Assembly (NCBI GenBank): GCA_963818725.1
Contig: CAWFTU010000010.1
Coordinates: 1 to 64,000, forward strand
Direction: 5' to 3'
Length of the DNA: 64,000 nucleotides
Source: DATFDN01 sp963818725
Lineage (GTDB): Bacteria > Pseudomonadota > Alphaproteobacteria > Acetobacterales > Acetobacteraceae
Made by a program: the position numbers and the translations under genes. Position 1 is the first letter of the stretch. Each line of letters begins with the position of its first letter. Shown here piece by piece: positions 1 through 9,747 of this stretch. A model generated the notes under the pieces. That model was not told the DNA's origin, ran no database searches, and worked only from the letters and a program-made list of their open reading frames with translations.

Positions 1-2
1 CC

Positions 3-1337
3 CAGGGCTGTTCAACGCTTTCGAATGATGGTGAGTGAGAGCACGTTTTTGATGCCTGCGAGACCGGCGCGGTAGCGATCCTGGCTGAGCGTGTCCGTCT
101 GGTTGGCCTTGAGGATGTTGAAGGCGAAGCTGCGCAGGCGAGCAAACACGCCTGGGTTGGTGCGGATGCGCGAGCGGTCTTCGCCCAAGGTGACGTCGCG
201 GCTGTAATGCGAGGTGGTCTCGATCCTCCAGTGCGCGCGGATTGTCTCGGCGGCGCGGGTGGCGGTGACCGGGGTGTTTGAAACGTAGAAGGCCATCTCG
301 GCGGAGTGGCGCAGCAGCCCGGTCTTGGCGTTGCGGGTGTGGACAGTGCGCTCGACACGGATGATGGCGGCCACGTGCGGATGCCAGTCGGTGTCGGCCA
401 GCGTGTCGGCGGGATCGAAGACGGTGACGGTGCGACGTTCGTCGCGGTTGCGGCCCTTGTTATGGCTGTGGACAGACCCGAGTGGTGTTGTGGTGGCCGA
501 AGCCGCCCGGATTTTCTGGTGCAGGGTCGGCTGGTTGTCCTTGACGCCGACGATCAGGGCGACGTTGGCTCCTGCTGCAACCTCGAAATGTTTTTTTGGC
601 AATGCAGCGCGTCGAGTGTGACGATGGTGCCGCGAGCGATGCCGAGTTCGGCCAGCAGCATCTGTGCCGCCGGGATTTCGTTGGATTTCTCGGCGATGTC
701 GATGTGGGCGGAGCTGGCAAAGGTTCCGACTGCGTAGCAGGTGGAAAGCCAGCGGAGGGGAGCACCAAGGCGGTGTCGGTGGCAAATGCGCTCAGCACCT
801 GGGCAGAGGCACGATCGCGGAACTTATCAAAGCTGCCGCGCAGCGTCTTGCCATCCAGGGCAATGCTGCCCTGCCCAGGCGTGGCGCGCGCCGCCTGCAG
901 CAGGGCGGCATGGTGGCGGAAGACCCCCTCCACCGTGGCCGGGTCGAGCCCTTGGAGAATGTAGCGGACGGCGGTGCGCGCGGGTGCGCGGCGCCAGTTC
1001 AGGCCGAAGGCCGCGTTCAGCCTGCGGCGATGGACGCCGATGAAGGTGACAATGCCACGATACGAGTTGCAGCCGGTCACGATGGCGAGGATGGCGAACA
1101 GCAGCACGTGGGGCAGCCCGTAGAGCTTCCCCTGCGCCCGGCGCGGATCAGGGACGTCCGCCAGCACGTCCAGCAACGGCGAAAACGCAGCCACGGCACC
1201 CTCCGACCCCGTTGCCGCCCCAAGGGTCAGACATTTGCCGGCTCGGGAATCCCCCTTGGATCAGCCGCCTCACTTCACCCCACATGTGTGGCAGGACGGC
1301 CTCAGTGAAGGCAATGCGGCAGCGTTGAACAGCCCTG
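3..1337 (-). mobile_element. ISAs1-family insertion sequence
   Basis: A 17-bp perfect inverted repeat (CAGGGCTGTTCAACGCT) lies at 3-19 and, inverted, at 1321-1337; the match continues 2 bp outward on each side. It encloses a broken ISAs1-type transposase gene, giving an element of about 1.34 kb, which fits the family. The right end sits inside an AraC-family reading frame, so the element inserted into that regulator gene. Only two bases of left flank are in the window, so a target duplication cannot be checked. Confidence 0.85.
12..1194 (-). pseudogene. ISAs1-family DDE transposase, frameshifted
   Basis: The N-terminal part (from the ATG at 1194, MAAFSPLLDVLADVPDPRR...) has the typical ISAs1 opening of a DPRR motif and a hydrophobic stretch, and the C-terminal part ends at 12. 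Three frames are needed to follow the protein. At about 709-759 there seems to be an insertion of roughly 50 nt between the ...ATDTALVL segment and the HIDIAEKSNEIPAAQ segment. At 590-597 a run of seven A (minus strand) ending in C shifts the reading from CQK into HFEVAAGANVALIVGVKDNQP. The element therefore probably cannot make transposase by itself. The heptamer A_AAA_AAC is in the right phase for -1 slippage, but the upstream insertion would still break the protein. Confidence 0.85.
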
Positions 1338-2090
1338 GGGCTGACCCCGAGCTGCTCCTGGCAACATAGATTGAGGGTTCGCCGCGGCACGCTCAGCGCC
1401 TCGCACAGCTCGGTTAAGTAAATCGGCTCGTCCGGATGTTCCTCCGCATGATCGCGGAAGCGCCGCATGATCGCGCGATGCCGCCACTGGCCGGCGGTTT
1501 CTGTCCTGACGCGACCCGCCGTGAGGCAATCGACGAAACCCTCCGTCAATGAAGCTTCCAGCCCGCGCGCCGCATCAGGGTTCGCAATAATTTCGGGCGC
1601 TGCCCTCGCTAGATGTACGGCCGCGCCGCGCAAGCGTCGGAGCCGTGCCATGGTTGGCGGAGCCACCGCGACTGACAACGCGCCACGAGAAACCACAATA
1701 TCTTGGCCGGCCAGCACCGGACCGAGCCGGGCGAGGTCACTTTGCGTGAGGGACATAGAGGCCGTTTGCGACGAACCCGAGACGCTGTGCCAGTCGGTGC
1801 TGAACGGAGCCATCACGCCGACCTCGCTCGCCCCCAACTCGGTGCCGCGGTAGCGCATGGCGGTTCCCGGGGCGGCAGGGAAGCAGAGGACAGTACGCGT
1901 GTTACAAACGCGCAACGACCGCGCGAGGGAACTCGGAGATCTGCTGCATCTGTAGCTGATGCAGACGGATCCTCGTGACCGACCCGGAGAACGCCCCTTT
2001 TTCGGTGACGACGTACTCGCAGTTTGGCAGCCAGGAATTGCGAAACAAATCCTCGGCGTCGTCCGCGTTGCGGACCGCGCTGAATGGCAT
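1338..2090 (-). pseudogene. AraC-family transcriptional regulator, interrupted by ISAs1 and frameshifted
   Basis: The reading starts at ATG 2090 (MPFSAVRNADDAEDLF) and resembles the N-terminal sensor part of AraC-type regulators. At about 1912 it must change frame, because the first frame hits a TAA, to continue through ...NPDAARGLEASL and the first helix-turn-helix (ALSVPRRTLN...LGVSP). At 1338 it is cut off by the ISAs1 end, so the second helix-turn-helix is lost beyond the left edge of the window. The protein it would make cannot bind DNA normally. It is paralogous to the next AraC gene upstream, sharing the same NPDAARGLE-type segment. Confidence is high for the family and moderate for the exact frameshift position. 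Confidence 0.8.
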
Positions 2091-3128
2091 GTCGAACAGC
2101 TCCCCCTCCGGCTGTTACCTTATCAGCGTAAACGTAATCAATTTTTGATTCAAGTCAATCGACTATCAGCTCAGTTATAAATCGTTGGAAACGCGTCCGC
2201 GCGGTTGGGCGCGCACGCCAGGTCGCACCGGTTGGTTGCCTCTGCTCTGTCGTAACGTCTCAGAGGGAAGCTCGCCGAACAGGTGGCGATAGTCGCCGGC
2301 AAACCGGCCGAGCTGATTGACGCCGTGATGCCGTTCCAAGGCTGATATGATCGTGACACCCGGATTGGCATCCTGCAATGCTCGGCGAATGCGCCCCAGC
2401 CGGCGCAACCGAACGTAGCGGCCGGGAGCGACGCCGAGGTGGTGCCCACAGTAGACCCGCAGAGTCCGGGCATTCACGCCGAGCTGGGCGCTGAGCTCCG
2501 TCTGGGAGGGGAGCCGATCGGGATGGATGCGCAGAATCTCTTCGAGGCGGACCATGATATTCGTTTGGAGCCGCTCACCTCGGCCCTGTAGCGTGGGTGG
2601 TCCCGCTGCCAGGCACTCCACGAGAGACTCGATCATATGCTGTTCCAGGCCGCGAGCGGCATCCGGACTTGTCGGAGCGCTCGGCCTGGATGCCGTCACC
2701 TCGATTGCTGCCCGGAAGAGCACTTTCAGAGACCGGAGAAAGTTCGGCGCAGGCCGCCAACGCACCACGCCAGGCGGCAGGACGAACGCGGGACCGATCA
2801 GCCGGCGCCCGATGCGGACAAGGTAGGCGGCCGAGCAGCATATCGCGGCGAAGCGGCATTGTCCGACCGCGCGGCCATGTACGCCGGAAATCGAACGAAG
2901 GGTCAGAATGTCTCGCGATTCCAGGGCTATGCCCGCCCAACTCTGGGACGCCTCGCGATCCAGCGACACCAGGATGACAACCTGGTTGGTCGGCGGGCGA
3001 AGGAAGACCACCCGCGCCTGGCACTCCTCGACACTCAAGAAGGGATAGCCGCGCCAGACTGATCTGAACCAACCGCGCCCGGAACCGCCCCCGGCCGGTG
3101 ACGACGAACTCCGTCTGGCACTGCCCCT

Positions 3129-4244
3129 CTAGTGGGCTGAGTTGGAAGTTTCCTGGCACTCATGAACGTCGTTGGTGCGTTGGCAGAAGCGTCGCACGCT
3201 GTCGAGGATGTCGTCGGCGCTCTTGGTCCAGACGAACGGGTGCGGTTCCGCATTGGTGGCCTCAAGGTAGCGGCGGATCGCCGCCTCCAGGGTCTCGACT
3301 GTAGGGAATACTCCGCGCCGGATCTGGCGCACGGTAAGCAGGGCGAACCACCCCTCGACGAGATTGATCCAAGAGGCGCTGGTCGGCGTGAAATGCAGAT
3401 GATAGCGCGGCCGCTTGGCCAGCCAGTCCCGGACCAGCGCGGTTTTGTGGGTGCGCAGGTTGTCGAGCACCAGATGCACCTCGAGGTCGGAGGGAATGCT
3501 CCGGTCGATCTCGTCAAGGAAGGCGCGGAACTCGGTGGCACGGTGACGACGATGGCAGGTCCCGATGACCCTTCCGGTCTTTGCGTCGAGGGCGGCGAAC
3601 AGGTCGAGTGTGCCGTGGCGAAGATAGTCGTGCGTCCCGCGTTCGGGCTGGCCGGGGCGCATCGGCAGCACCGGCGCGGTTCGCTCGACAGCCTGGATTT
3701 GCGGCTTCTCGTCCACACACAGCACCAACGCCCGCTCGGGTGGCGAAAGATACAGCCCGACAATGTCGCGGACCTTCTCCACGAACAGCGGATCGGTGGA
3801 CAGCTTGAAGGTCTCGGCCCGATGCGGCTTCAGTGCGAAGGCGTGCCAAATGCGGCAGACTGCCGTCTGGCTCAGCCCCGTCGCCCTGGCCAGCGAGCGG
3901 GTGCTCCAGTGCGTGGCGTTGGTTGGGCTGGCTTCCAAGGTCGTGGTGACCGCCCGTTCAACTTGTTGGTCCGTGATCTTGCGCGGGGCTCCAGGCCGGG
4001 GCTCGTCGAGCAGACCGTCCAGCCCGCGCTCGGCAAAGCGACGCCGCCACAGCGCCACCGTCGCGCGGTTAATGCCGAGCCGCTCAGCAACGCCGCCATT
4101 GGTCGTGCCCGGTTCGGCGCAGGCCAGGACGATGCGCGCACGGGTGGCGAGCGCCTGTCCTGTCTTGCGTCGGCGGATCCAGCCCTGAAGCAGATCACGG
4201 TCGGTTCCAGACAAAGCAATCGGGATCGCGTGAGGGGTGGCCAT
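3129..4244 (-). CDS. IS630-family transposase
   Basis: This is a 371-residue cut-and-paste DDE transposase. An N-terminal helix-turn-helix region (GVAERLGINRATVALWRRRF) is followed by the catalytic domain: first Asp in LVLCVDEKPQIQA, second Asp in HLVLDNLRTHK, and Glu in SWINLVEGWF. Length and motifs match intact family members. The element contributes codons only up to the final His. The stop codon TAG is built from the duplicated target TA plus the next host base, so termination depends on the insertion site. The ATG at 4244 leaves about 90 bp of upstream IS sequence. The copy looks functional. Confidence 0.93.
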   Translation of the reverse strand: MATPHAIPIALSGTDRDLLQGWIRRRKTGQALATRARIVLACAEPGTTNGGVAERLGINRATVALWRRRFAERGLDGLLDEPRPGAPRKITDQQVERAVTTTLEASPTNATHWSTRSLARATGLSQTAVCRIWHAFALKPHRAETFKLSTDPLFVEKVRDIVGLYLSPPERALVLCVDEKPQIQAVERTAPVLPMRPGQPERGTHDYLRHGTLDLFAALDAKTGRVIGTCHRRHRATEFRAFLDEIDRSIPSDLEVHLVLDNLRTHKTALVRDWLAKRPRYHLHFTPTSASWINLVEGWFALLTVRQIRRGVFPTVETLEAAIRRYLEATNAEPHPFVWTKSADDILDSVRRFCQRTNDVHECQETSNSAH

Positions 4245-4336
4245 GGCAGGTGCCTCCGCTTGCGTGTCTTTCGCCCCTCAATGAAGAATGTCCCACAGGA
4301 CGCCCAAAGTGCTCAGAAACTTACGCCTCAGCCCAC
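3132..4336 (-). mobile_element. IS630-family insertion sequence (copy 1), TA target duplicated
   Basis: Imperfect inverted ends read GTGGGCTGAG..AAGTTTC at 3132 and, in reverse, at 4336. Both are flanked by TA (3130-3131 and 4337-4338), the dinucleotide duplicated by IS630/Tc1-type elements. The 1205-bp element carries one intact transposase gene and interrupts an AraC-family regulator. Rejoining the flanks at one TA gives a continuous reading frame, which confirms the boundaries. Confidence 0.9.
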
Positions 4337-4562
4337 TAGGGCCGCCTGCAAGTCGTCTGCGTCGAGGAAAGAGGCGGTGCTATGTGCCATCGTACCGCCG
4401 CGTAGCTTCCTCGACGTGGTCGAAGGCGGCTATGCAGATTGAGCAAGCAAGCTACGATCATGTGATACCGGCTTGGGGCCACAGGCGCCGGTATCAAGGT
4501 AGCTCAAGCACCACTAATGATTGTAAAATGCTGCTTCCGGCTGCTAACTATTTAGATCATGG

Positions 4563-4636
4563 CGCGCCCTGCTGGATTCGAACCAGCGACCCACAGCTTA
4601 GAAGGCTGTTGCTCTATCCAACTGAGCTAAGGGCGC
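4563..4636 (-). tRNA. tRNA-Arg (anticodon UCU)
   Basis: The minus strand folds as a standard cloverleaf: acceptor GCGCCCT/AGGGCGC, D arm GCTC..GAGC, anticodon stem ACAGC/GCTGT with loop CTTCTAA (anticodon TCT, reading AGA), T arm GCTGG TTCGAAT CCAGC, and discriminator G. CCA is not encoded. Its 5' half is repeated in the same orientation at 10971-11034, suggesting that the DNA between was inserted at this gene. Confidence 0.95.
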
Positions 4637-4954
4637 CCGAACACTCAGGGACGGCTGGCGACGGCGTAGCGGCTGGGGCGTCACCTCCGAGAGCGCTGCC
4701 ATTAGCCCCATAGAGCCGAAAGCGTCGAGCGAGCGCAACCCCTGGTCACAGTTCGGCTTGCTGGAGCCGCTGGCCCCCGCTGATTCCGGGATCAGGCTGG
4801 ACAGGGTGCGGTCCCATCATGAACACGGTTGTTGCCACCGGGGCTCAAAAGCAGGACGGTAGCTCTCGTCAGCACCGGGATCTGGAAGCGCGCTTCCTTG
4901 GTGCGCACCGGTTCCTCCATGCCGGGTCACGGACGACGACAAGGAAACGCGATC
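4637..4954. other. Intergenic region between tRNA-Arg and cupin gene
   Basis: About 320 bp with no supported gene. No integrase gene, which a tRNA-associated island would normally carry next to the tRNA, is visible here. A plausible ribosome-binding sequence (AAGGAAA, from 4941) precedes the cupin start. Confidence 0.5.
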
Positions 4955-5371
4955 ATGAGCAGCACGGCGGCCACCGTCACACCGGCCGATCACCCCAGGG
5001 GGGCTCAGCCCACCATGGGTGGTTCCGTCTACATCAAGCCGCAAGACTTGGCGTGGGAGCCCACGCAGTTCGACGGCATCTCGATCAAGGTGCTGTACGA
5101 GGACAAGGAAAAGGGCGAGATGACGTGCCTCCTGAAATGGCAGCCGGGCGCGACCCTGCCGATGCACAAGCACCCGGAGATCGAGCAGACCTACGTCCTC
5201 GAGGGCTCGTTCTACGACCATGACGGGATCTGCCGCGCCGGCGAATTCGTCTGGCGGCGGGTTGGCTCGTTCCACGAGACCCATTCCGACGAAGGGGCGG
5301 TCATCCTGGCCATCTACCGCAAACCGAACGTCTTCCAGCACAGCTCCGGCTATTCCCGCCAAGCCCCATGA
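4955..5371 (+). CDS. Cupin-domain protein
   Basis: This 138-residue single-domain cupin resembles the ChrR/acetylacetone-cleaving type of small metal-binding cupins. The conserved cupin motif runs over residues 64-86 (PGATLPMHKHPEIEQTYVLEG), with likely metal ligands His71, His73 and Glu77 and a further His near 108-111 (SFHETHSDEG). The ATG at 4955 was chosen over longer in-frame starts because of AAGGAAA about 8 bases upstream. It lies alone at the start of the tRNA-flanked island, 420 bp before the DUF3141 gene. The substrate is unknown; a dioxygenase or a sensing role are both possible. Confidence 0.8.
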   Translation: MSSTAATVTPADHPRGAQPTMGGSVYIKPQDLAWEPTQFDGISIKVLYEDKEKGEMTCLLKWQPGATLPMHKHPEIEQTYVLEGSFYDHDGICRAGEFVWRRVGSFHETHSDEGAVILAIYRKPNVFQHSSGYSRQAP

Positions 5372-5791
5372 GTTGGGGGTCGTCGGCGTAGGGGGATCGG
5401 AGGCCGGCGACCCGGCGCACCGTGACGAGCTTGCTGCGCATCACAGGGCTGGGCCGATAGCAACGACCCGGCGTCCACAAGTCTGCCGGTACCTCTGCCG
5501 GGCAGGGCCGCGCCACTCGTGATGACACTTAGGTTACGTTTACGCCAGCGAATGGTCTCGTTGACCAATCGCTCGGACGTACCCCCGGCCATAAACCCGA
5601 GCCTCCGATCATCAGGCTCGCGCCGTCCGGGATCATGGCAGCGGGATGTTCAAGCGCAACCTTTGCATTGCCAACCACACCTGCTAGAGTTTGCCCTTAC
5701 AAGCGAGAGGGGCTGATCATGATTGCTCCAGATCAGTGCCAGCCCCCGCGACCGCGATAGGTCGGCTTCACTCAAAAGTTGGAGAAGCGAG
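5372..5791. other. Non-coding gap before the DUF3141 cluster
   Basis: About 420 bp without a convincing gene; short frames on both strands have no recognisable protein. It presumably holds the promoter for the DUF3141-pta-fabI-ackA cluster. The sequence GGAGAAG at 5781-5787 is the ribosome-binding site for the next gene. Confidence 0.5.
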
Positions 5792-7958
5792 ATGTCGGGG
5801 TACCCCGGGTTCGGCCCTGTTCAGGAATATTGGATGGACACTTGGCATCCTGTATCTCGATACGAGGCGCAGGCGTGGCAACACGTATTTCGAGCACAAC
5901 GCCAGCAAGGTGCCGCACGTCCTTCATTTCAAGTTCGAGCTTGTGTGCGATGGCCGCCAGCTCCCCAGGCCGGTGAATTACGCCCTGGTTCGGATTGTTC
6001 CACCGGAAGGCACGAAGACGGATCCCGCGAAACCGCCATTCGTCATCGTTGATCCCCGCGCGGGTCATGGTCCCGGGATTGGCGGGATGAAGCACGACAG
6101 CGAAATCGGCATGGCACTCGCCGCCGGACATCCCTGCTACTTCATCGGCTTCCTGCCGAAACCAATGCCGGGGCAGACGGTCGAGGACGTCTGCCGCGCG
6201 GAGGCCGTGTTCATCGAACAGGTCGCGGCGCGCCATCCGGCGGCCGAGGGCAAGCCGGTCATCATTGGCAACTGCCAGGCCGGCTGGCAGATCATGATGA
6301 TGGTGGCGATAAAGCCGGATCTGACCGGCCCCATCATGCTGGCTGGCTCACCGCTTTCCTACTGGGAGGGCGTGCGCGGCAGAAATCCCTTGCGCTACCT
6401 GGGCGGCGTGCTCGGCGGCACGTGGCTGACGGCGCTCGCGGGCGACATCGGCCACGGGATCTTCGACGGCGCGCACCTCGTGGCCAACTTCGAATCCCTC
6501 AATCCCGCGAACACGTACTGGCAGAAAGATTACAACCTCTACTCGAAGGTCGATACCGAGGCAGAGCGGTTCCTGGACTTCGAGACGTGGTGGCGCAGTC
6601 CAGTGCTGCTGAACGCCGAGGAGATGCAGTGGATCGCGGACAACCTGTTCGTCGGCAACAAGCTCGCCACGGGAGAGCTGCGCAGCTCGGACGGGCTTCG
6701 CGTCGACCTCCGCAACATCAAGTCGCCAATCATCGTGTTCTGCTCCTGGGGCGACAACATCACGCCGCCGCAACAGGCTCTGGGCTGGATCACCGACCTT
6801 TATGATCATGAGAGGGAGATCGTCGCGAACGGCCAGACCATCGTTTACACGCTGCACCACACGATCGGCCATCTTGGCATCTTCGTGTCCGGCAAGGTCG
6901 CCACCAAGGAACACGATCAGTTCGTGGGCTGCATGGACATGATCGACCTGATGCCTCCCGGACTGTACGAGGCCGTCATCACCGAGGTCGAGCCGGATTT
7001 CGGGAACCCGGAGCTTGTCCACGGGAAATACCTGTTCAGCCTCGAAGCGCGGACCTTGGACGACATCCGGGCGCTGGGCGCCAACAGCGCGGAGGACGAT
7101 CGGCTCTTCGCGACGGCCGCGCGGGTCTCGGACGTGAATCACGGCCTGTATCGCACGCTCCTGGGTCCGGCGGTGCGCGCGCTGTCGAACGAATCCCTGG
7201 CCGACGCGATCCGGCGGCTGCACCCGAACCGGATGCGGTTCGCCATGTTCTCGGACCAGAACCCGATGATGCAGCCGATCGCGCCGCTGGCCGATGCCGT
7301 CCGAGCCTCCAGGCAGCCAGTCAGTTCGGACAATCCGCTGCTGGCAGTCGAACAGGCGGTCTCCACCGGCATCGCGGCATGGCTGAAAGCCTGGGGCGAC
7401 TGGCGCGACACGATGACAGAGGCATTTTTCCTGAATACCTACGGATCGCCCCTCCTTCAGGCGCTGGTCGGCTTCGGCCCGCAGTCTCCAGCATCGCGTC
7501 CGCATATCGAACGGGAGCTGATCCGGGAAGCCGCCGAGGCACGGCTGCGCTCGGAACTCGAAACCCGCTTCGAATCCGGCGGGCTTGCGGAAGCCGTCAT
7601 CCGTGCGCTGATGTACGTGCGCGTTCCCGAACAGAGCGCCGACGAACGCGGCTTCGCCATGCTCAAGGCGATCCGTGCCGCGCAGCCTGCCGGCAAGCGG
7701 CTGAGCATCGAACAGGCCAAGAGGGTGATAAGGGAGCAGTTCCTGCTGGTCTTCCTCGATGCCGAGCGTGCGTTGCAGACGATCCCAAAGTTGCTGCCAA
7801 GCAACGCGGAAGAGCGGCGGGCCGCGCTGGACGCGGTGCGTCGGACGCTTGCCGCCCGCGGCGCGCTCTCCGATGCGGGACAGCGCCGCCTCGACAAAGT
7901 CGAGGCCGCATTCGATGCGAAGCCGGAGCGCGCGAGGGAGGCCGTTGTCAATGCCTGA
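5792..7958 (+). CDS. DUF3141 protein (PHA-synthase-like alpha/beta hydrolase), N-terminal frameshift
   Basis: This large protein (about 720 residues) is of the DUF3141 family, related to class III poly(3-hydroxyalkanoate) synthases. The alpha/beta-hydrolase core carries a nucleophile elbow GNCQAG with Cys at 6273-6275, and is followed by a conserved C-terminal region. The expected N-terminus (MSGYPGFGPVQEYWMDTW) begins at ATG 5792 behind GGAGAAG. After TGG at about 5838 an apparent 8-base deletion throws it out of frame with the body (ILYLDTRRRRGNTYFEHN...). As read, the gene lacks a good start for its main frame, so the product may be absent or start internally. It overlaps the next gene by 8 bp. 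Confidence 0.85.
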
Positions 7959-8913
7959 CATCGAGACCCATGCCGGGCCACCGCACGAAAAATACGAGGG
8001 TCTGGTCGAGAGAGCCCAGCGTCTGCCGCCGATTCCGACGGCTATCGCCCATCCATGCGACGAGGTTTCACTGGAGAGCGCCGTCGAGGCCGCCCGTCTC
8101 GGGCTGATCGTCCCCGTCCTGGTGGGCCCGGCGGGTCGCATCCGCGACGTCGCGGGGCGCGCGTCCCTCGATATCGGGACTTTCGAAATCGTCGACGCCG
8201 CGCACAGCGACAATTCGGCCGCCAAGGCCGTCGCGCAGGTGCGGTCGGGGCGCTGCGAGGCGCTGATGAAGGGCAGCCTGCACACGGACGAGCTGATGGG
8301 CGCCGTCGTCTCGCGCGAAACCGGCATCCGCACGGCGCGGCGCATCAGCCACTGCTTCATCATGGACGTCCCGAATCACCCCACTCCCCTCATCATCACC
8401 GATGCCGCGGTCAACATCGCGCCAACCCTGGAGGACAAGGTCGACATCGTGCAGAACGCGATCGACCTGGCGCACGCGATGGGAGTATCGGAGGTGCGTG
8501 TCGCCATCCTGAGCGCGATGGAGACCGTCAACCCGAAAGTGCTCTCGACCATCGAGGCCGCGGCGCTCTGCAAGATGGCGGACCGCGGACAGATCACCGG
8601 CGCCGTGCTGGACGGCCCGCTCGCCCTGGACAACGCGCTCAGCCCCGAGGCCGCGGCGATCAAGCGCATCGTCTCACCAGTCGCGGGGCGTGCGAACGTG
8701 CTGGTCGTTCCCGACCTGGAGGCAGGGAACATGCTCGCGAAGAGCCTTTCCTTCCTGGCGGGCGCCGATGCCGCGGGAATCGTCTTGGGCGCGCGTGTTC
8801 CGACCATCCTGACCAGCCGGGCCGATGCGCTGCTGACCCGGCTGGCCTCGTGCGCGGTTGCTGTGCTGGTCGCGGCCTCGCGCCGCACCAGCCCCGCAGC
8901 CGCCATCCGCTGA
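7951..8913 (+). CDS. Phosphate acetyl/butyryltransferase
   Basis: This 320-residue protein of the PTA_PTB family interconverts acyl-CoA and acyl-phosphate. Typical segments are visible: ALMKGSLHTDELMGAVV, the central NIAPTLEDKVDIVQNAIDLA, and the C-terminal GRANVLVVPDLEAGNMLAKSL with SFLAGADAAGIVLGA. Length fits the short, soluble phosphate butyryltransferase-type enzymes often annotated as bifunctional enoyl-CoA hydratase/phosphate acetyltransferase, but no hydratase domain is present here. The start at ATG 7951 overlaps the end of the DUF3141 gene. With the acetate kinase downstream it forms an acyl-CoA to acyl-phosphate to acid plus ATP route. Confidence 0.9.
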   Translation: MPDIETHAGPPHEKYEGLVERAQRLPPIPTAIAHPCDEVSLESAVEAARLGLIVPVLVGPAGRIRDVAGRASLDIGTFEIVDAAHSDNSAAKAVAQVRSGRCEALMKGSLHTDELMGAVVSRETGIRTARRISHCFIMDVPNHPTPLIITDAAVNIAPTLEDKVDIVQNAIDLAHAMGVSEVRVAILSAMETVNPKVLSTIEAAALCKMADRGQITGAVLDGPLALDNALSPEAAAIKRIVSPVAGRANVLVVPDLEAGNMLAKSLSFLAGADAAGIVLGARVPTILTSRADALLTRLASCAVAVLVAASRRTSPAAAIR

Positions 8914-8923
8914 GGGATTGACA

Positions 8924-9705
8924 ATGAGCGATCATCAAATCCGACCCGTTCTGGCGGGATACAGGGCACTCGTCGTCGGCGTGGCGAACGACCAATCCAT
9001 CGCCTACGGCTGTGCCAAGGCCTTTCGCACGGCCGGCGCCGAACTCGCCATCACCTGGCTGAACGACAAAGCCCGCCGCTTTGTCGAGCCGCTGGCCCAG
9101 GAACTGGAGGCGTCGATCACAGCGCCGCTCGACGTGTCCGTTCCGGGTCAATTGGAGGCGGTGTTCGACACCATCCGCAGCAGTGGGGAAAGCTTGATAT
9201 CCTGGTCCACTCGATCGCCTTCGCGCCAAGGGAGGATTTGCAGGGCGAGCTTCTCGACTGCTCGGCAGCGGGATTCGCAAAGGCGATGGACATCTCGTGC
9301 CATTCGTTCGTCCCCATGGCGAAGCTGGGGGCGCCGCTGATGACCGACGGCGGCACCATGTTCGCCATGAGCTATTACGACGCCAACCGGGTGGTGCCCA
9401 ATTACAACGTCATGGGTCCGGTCAAGGCCGCGCTCGAGGCGGCCTGCCGCTATCTCGCCTACGAACTCGGGCCGAGCGGAATCCGCGTGCACGCGATCTC
9501 CCCAGGGCCGCTGAAGACCCGCGCGGCGTCCGGATTGAAGGACTTCGAACTGCTGTTGAATGAAACGGCGCACAAGGCCCCGCTCGGCGAGCTCGTGGAC
9601 ATCATGGATGTCGGCTTCGGCTGCGCCTACTTGGCGACGCCCTTCGCGCGCCGCATCACCGGCGAGACGGTCTATGTGGACGGCGGCACGAACATCGTCG
9701 CCTGA
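8924..9705 (+). pseudogene. fabI: Enoyl-[ACP] reductase FabI-like, single-base frameshift
   Basis: This short-chain dehydrogenase of the NADH-dependent enoyl-ACP reductase type would reduce enoyl-ACP in fatty-acid synthesis. The nucleotide-binding start GVANDQSIAYGCAKAF follows ATG 8924. After FDTIR at about 9179 one base is missing, and the protein resumes in another frame as LDILVHSIAFAP. The Tyr-x6-Lys catalytic motif is intact (YNVMGPVK), as is the end ITGETVYVDGGTNIVA. Corrected length is 260 residues, normal for FabI. It lies 10 bp after the acyltransferase gene and 42 bp before ackA. A sequencing error is a real possibility because the lesion is a lone base next to a GGGG run. Confidence 0.85.
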
Positions 9706-9747
9706 GACGTCGCGGGTTGCGGCCAACCTGACAAGGGAGAATCACCA

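Larger units (their letters stand above)
2175..4390 (-). pseudogene. AraC-family transcriptional regulator, split by an IS630 element and frameshifted
   Basis: The C-terminal half (2175 to about 3040) has the AraC DNA-binding domain: a first helix-turn-helix at LPSQTELSAQLGVNARTL, GVAPGRYVRLRRL, and a second helix-turn-helix near VNQLGRFAGDYRHLFGELPSE. Reading back, a frame change near 3045 joins it to QCQTEFVVTGRGRFRARL, and the IS630 insertion occupies 3132-4336. Removing the IS and one TA copy restores an in-frame N-terminus on the far side (MAHSTASFLDADDLQAALEG) starting at ATG 4390. A single ancestral gene therefore spans the element, and the whole original reading frame is recoverable except for the one frameshift. 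Confidence 0.8.

Noticed and set aside
6348..8363. Long antisense frame across the DUF3141 and acyltransferase genes
   Set aside because: Low-complexity Arg/Ala-rich translation, no family, and opposite clear coding genes.
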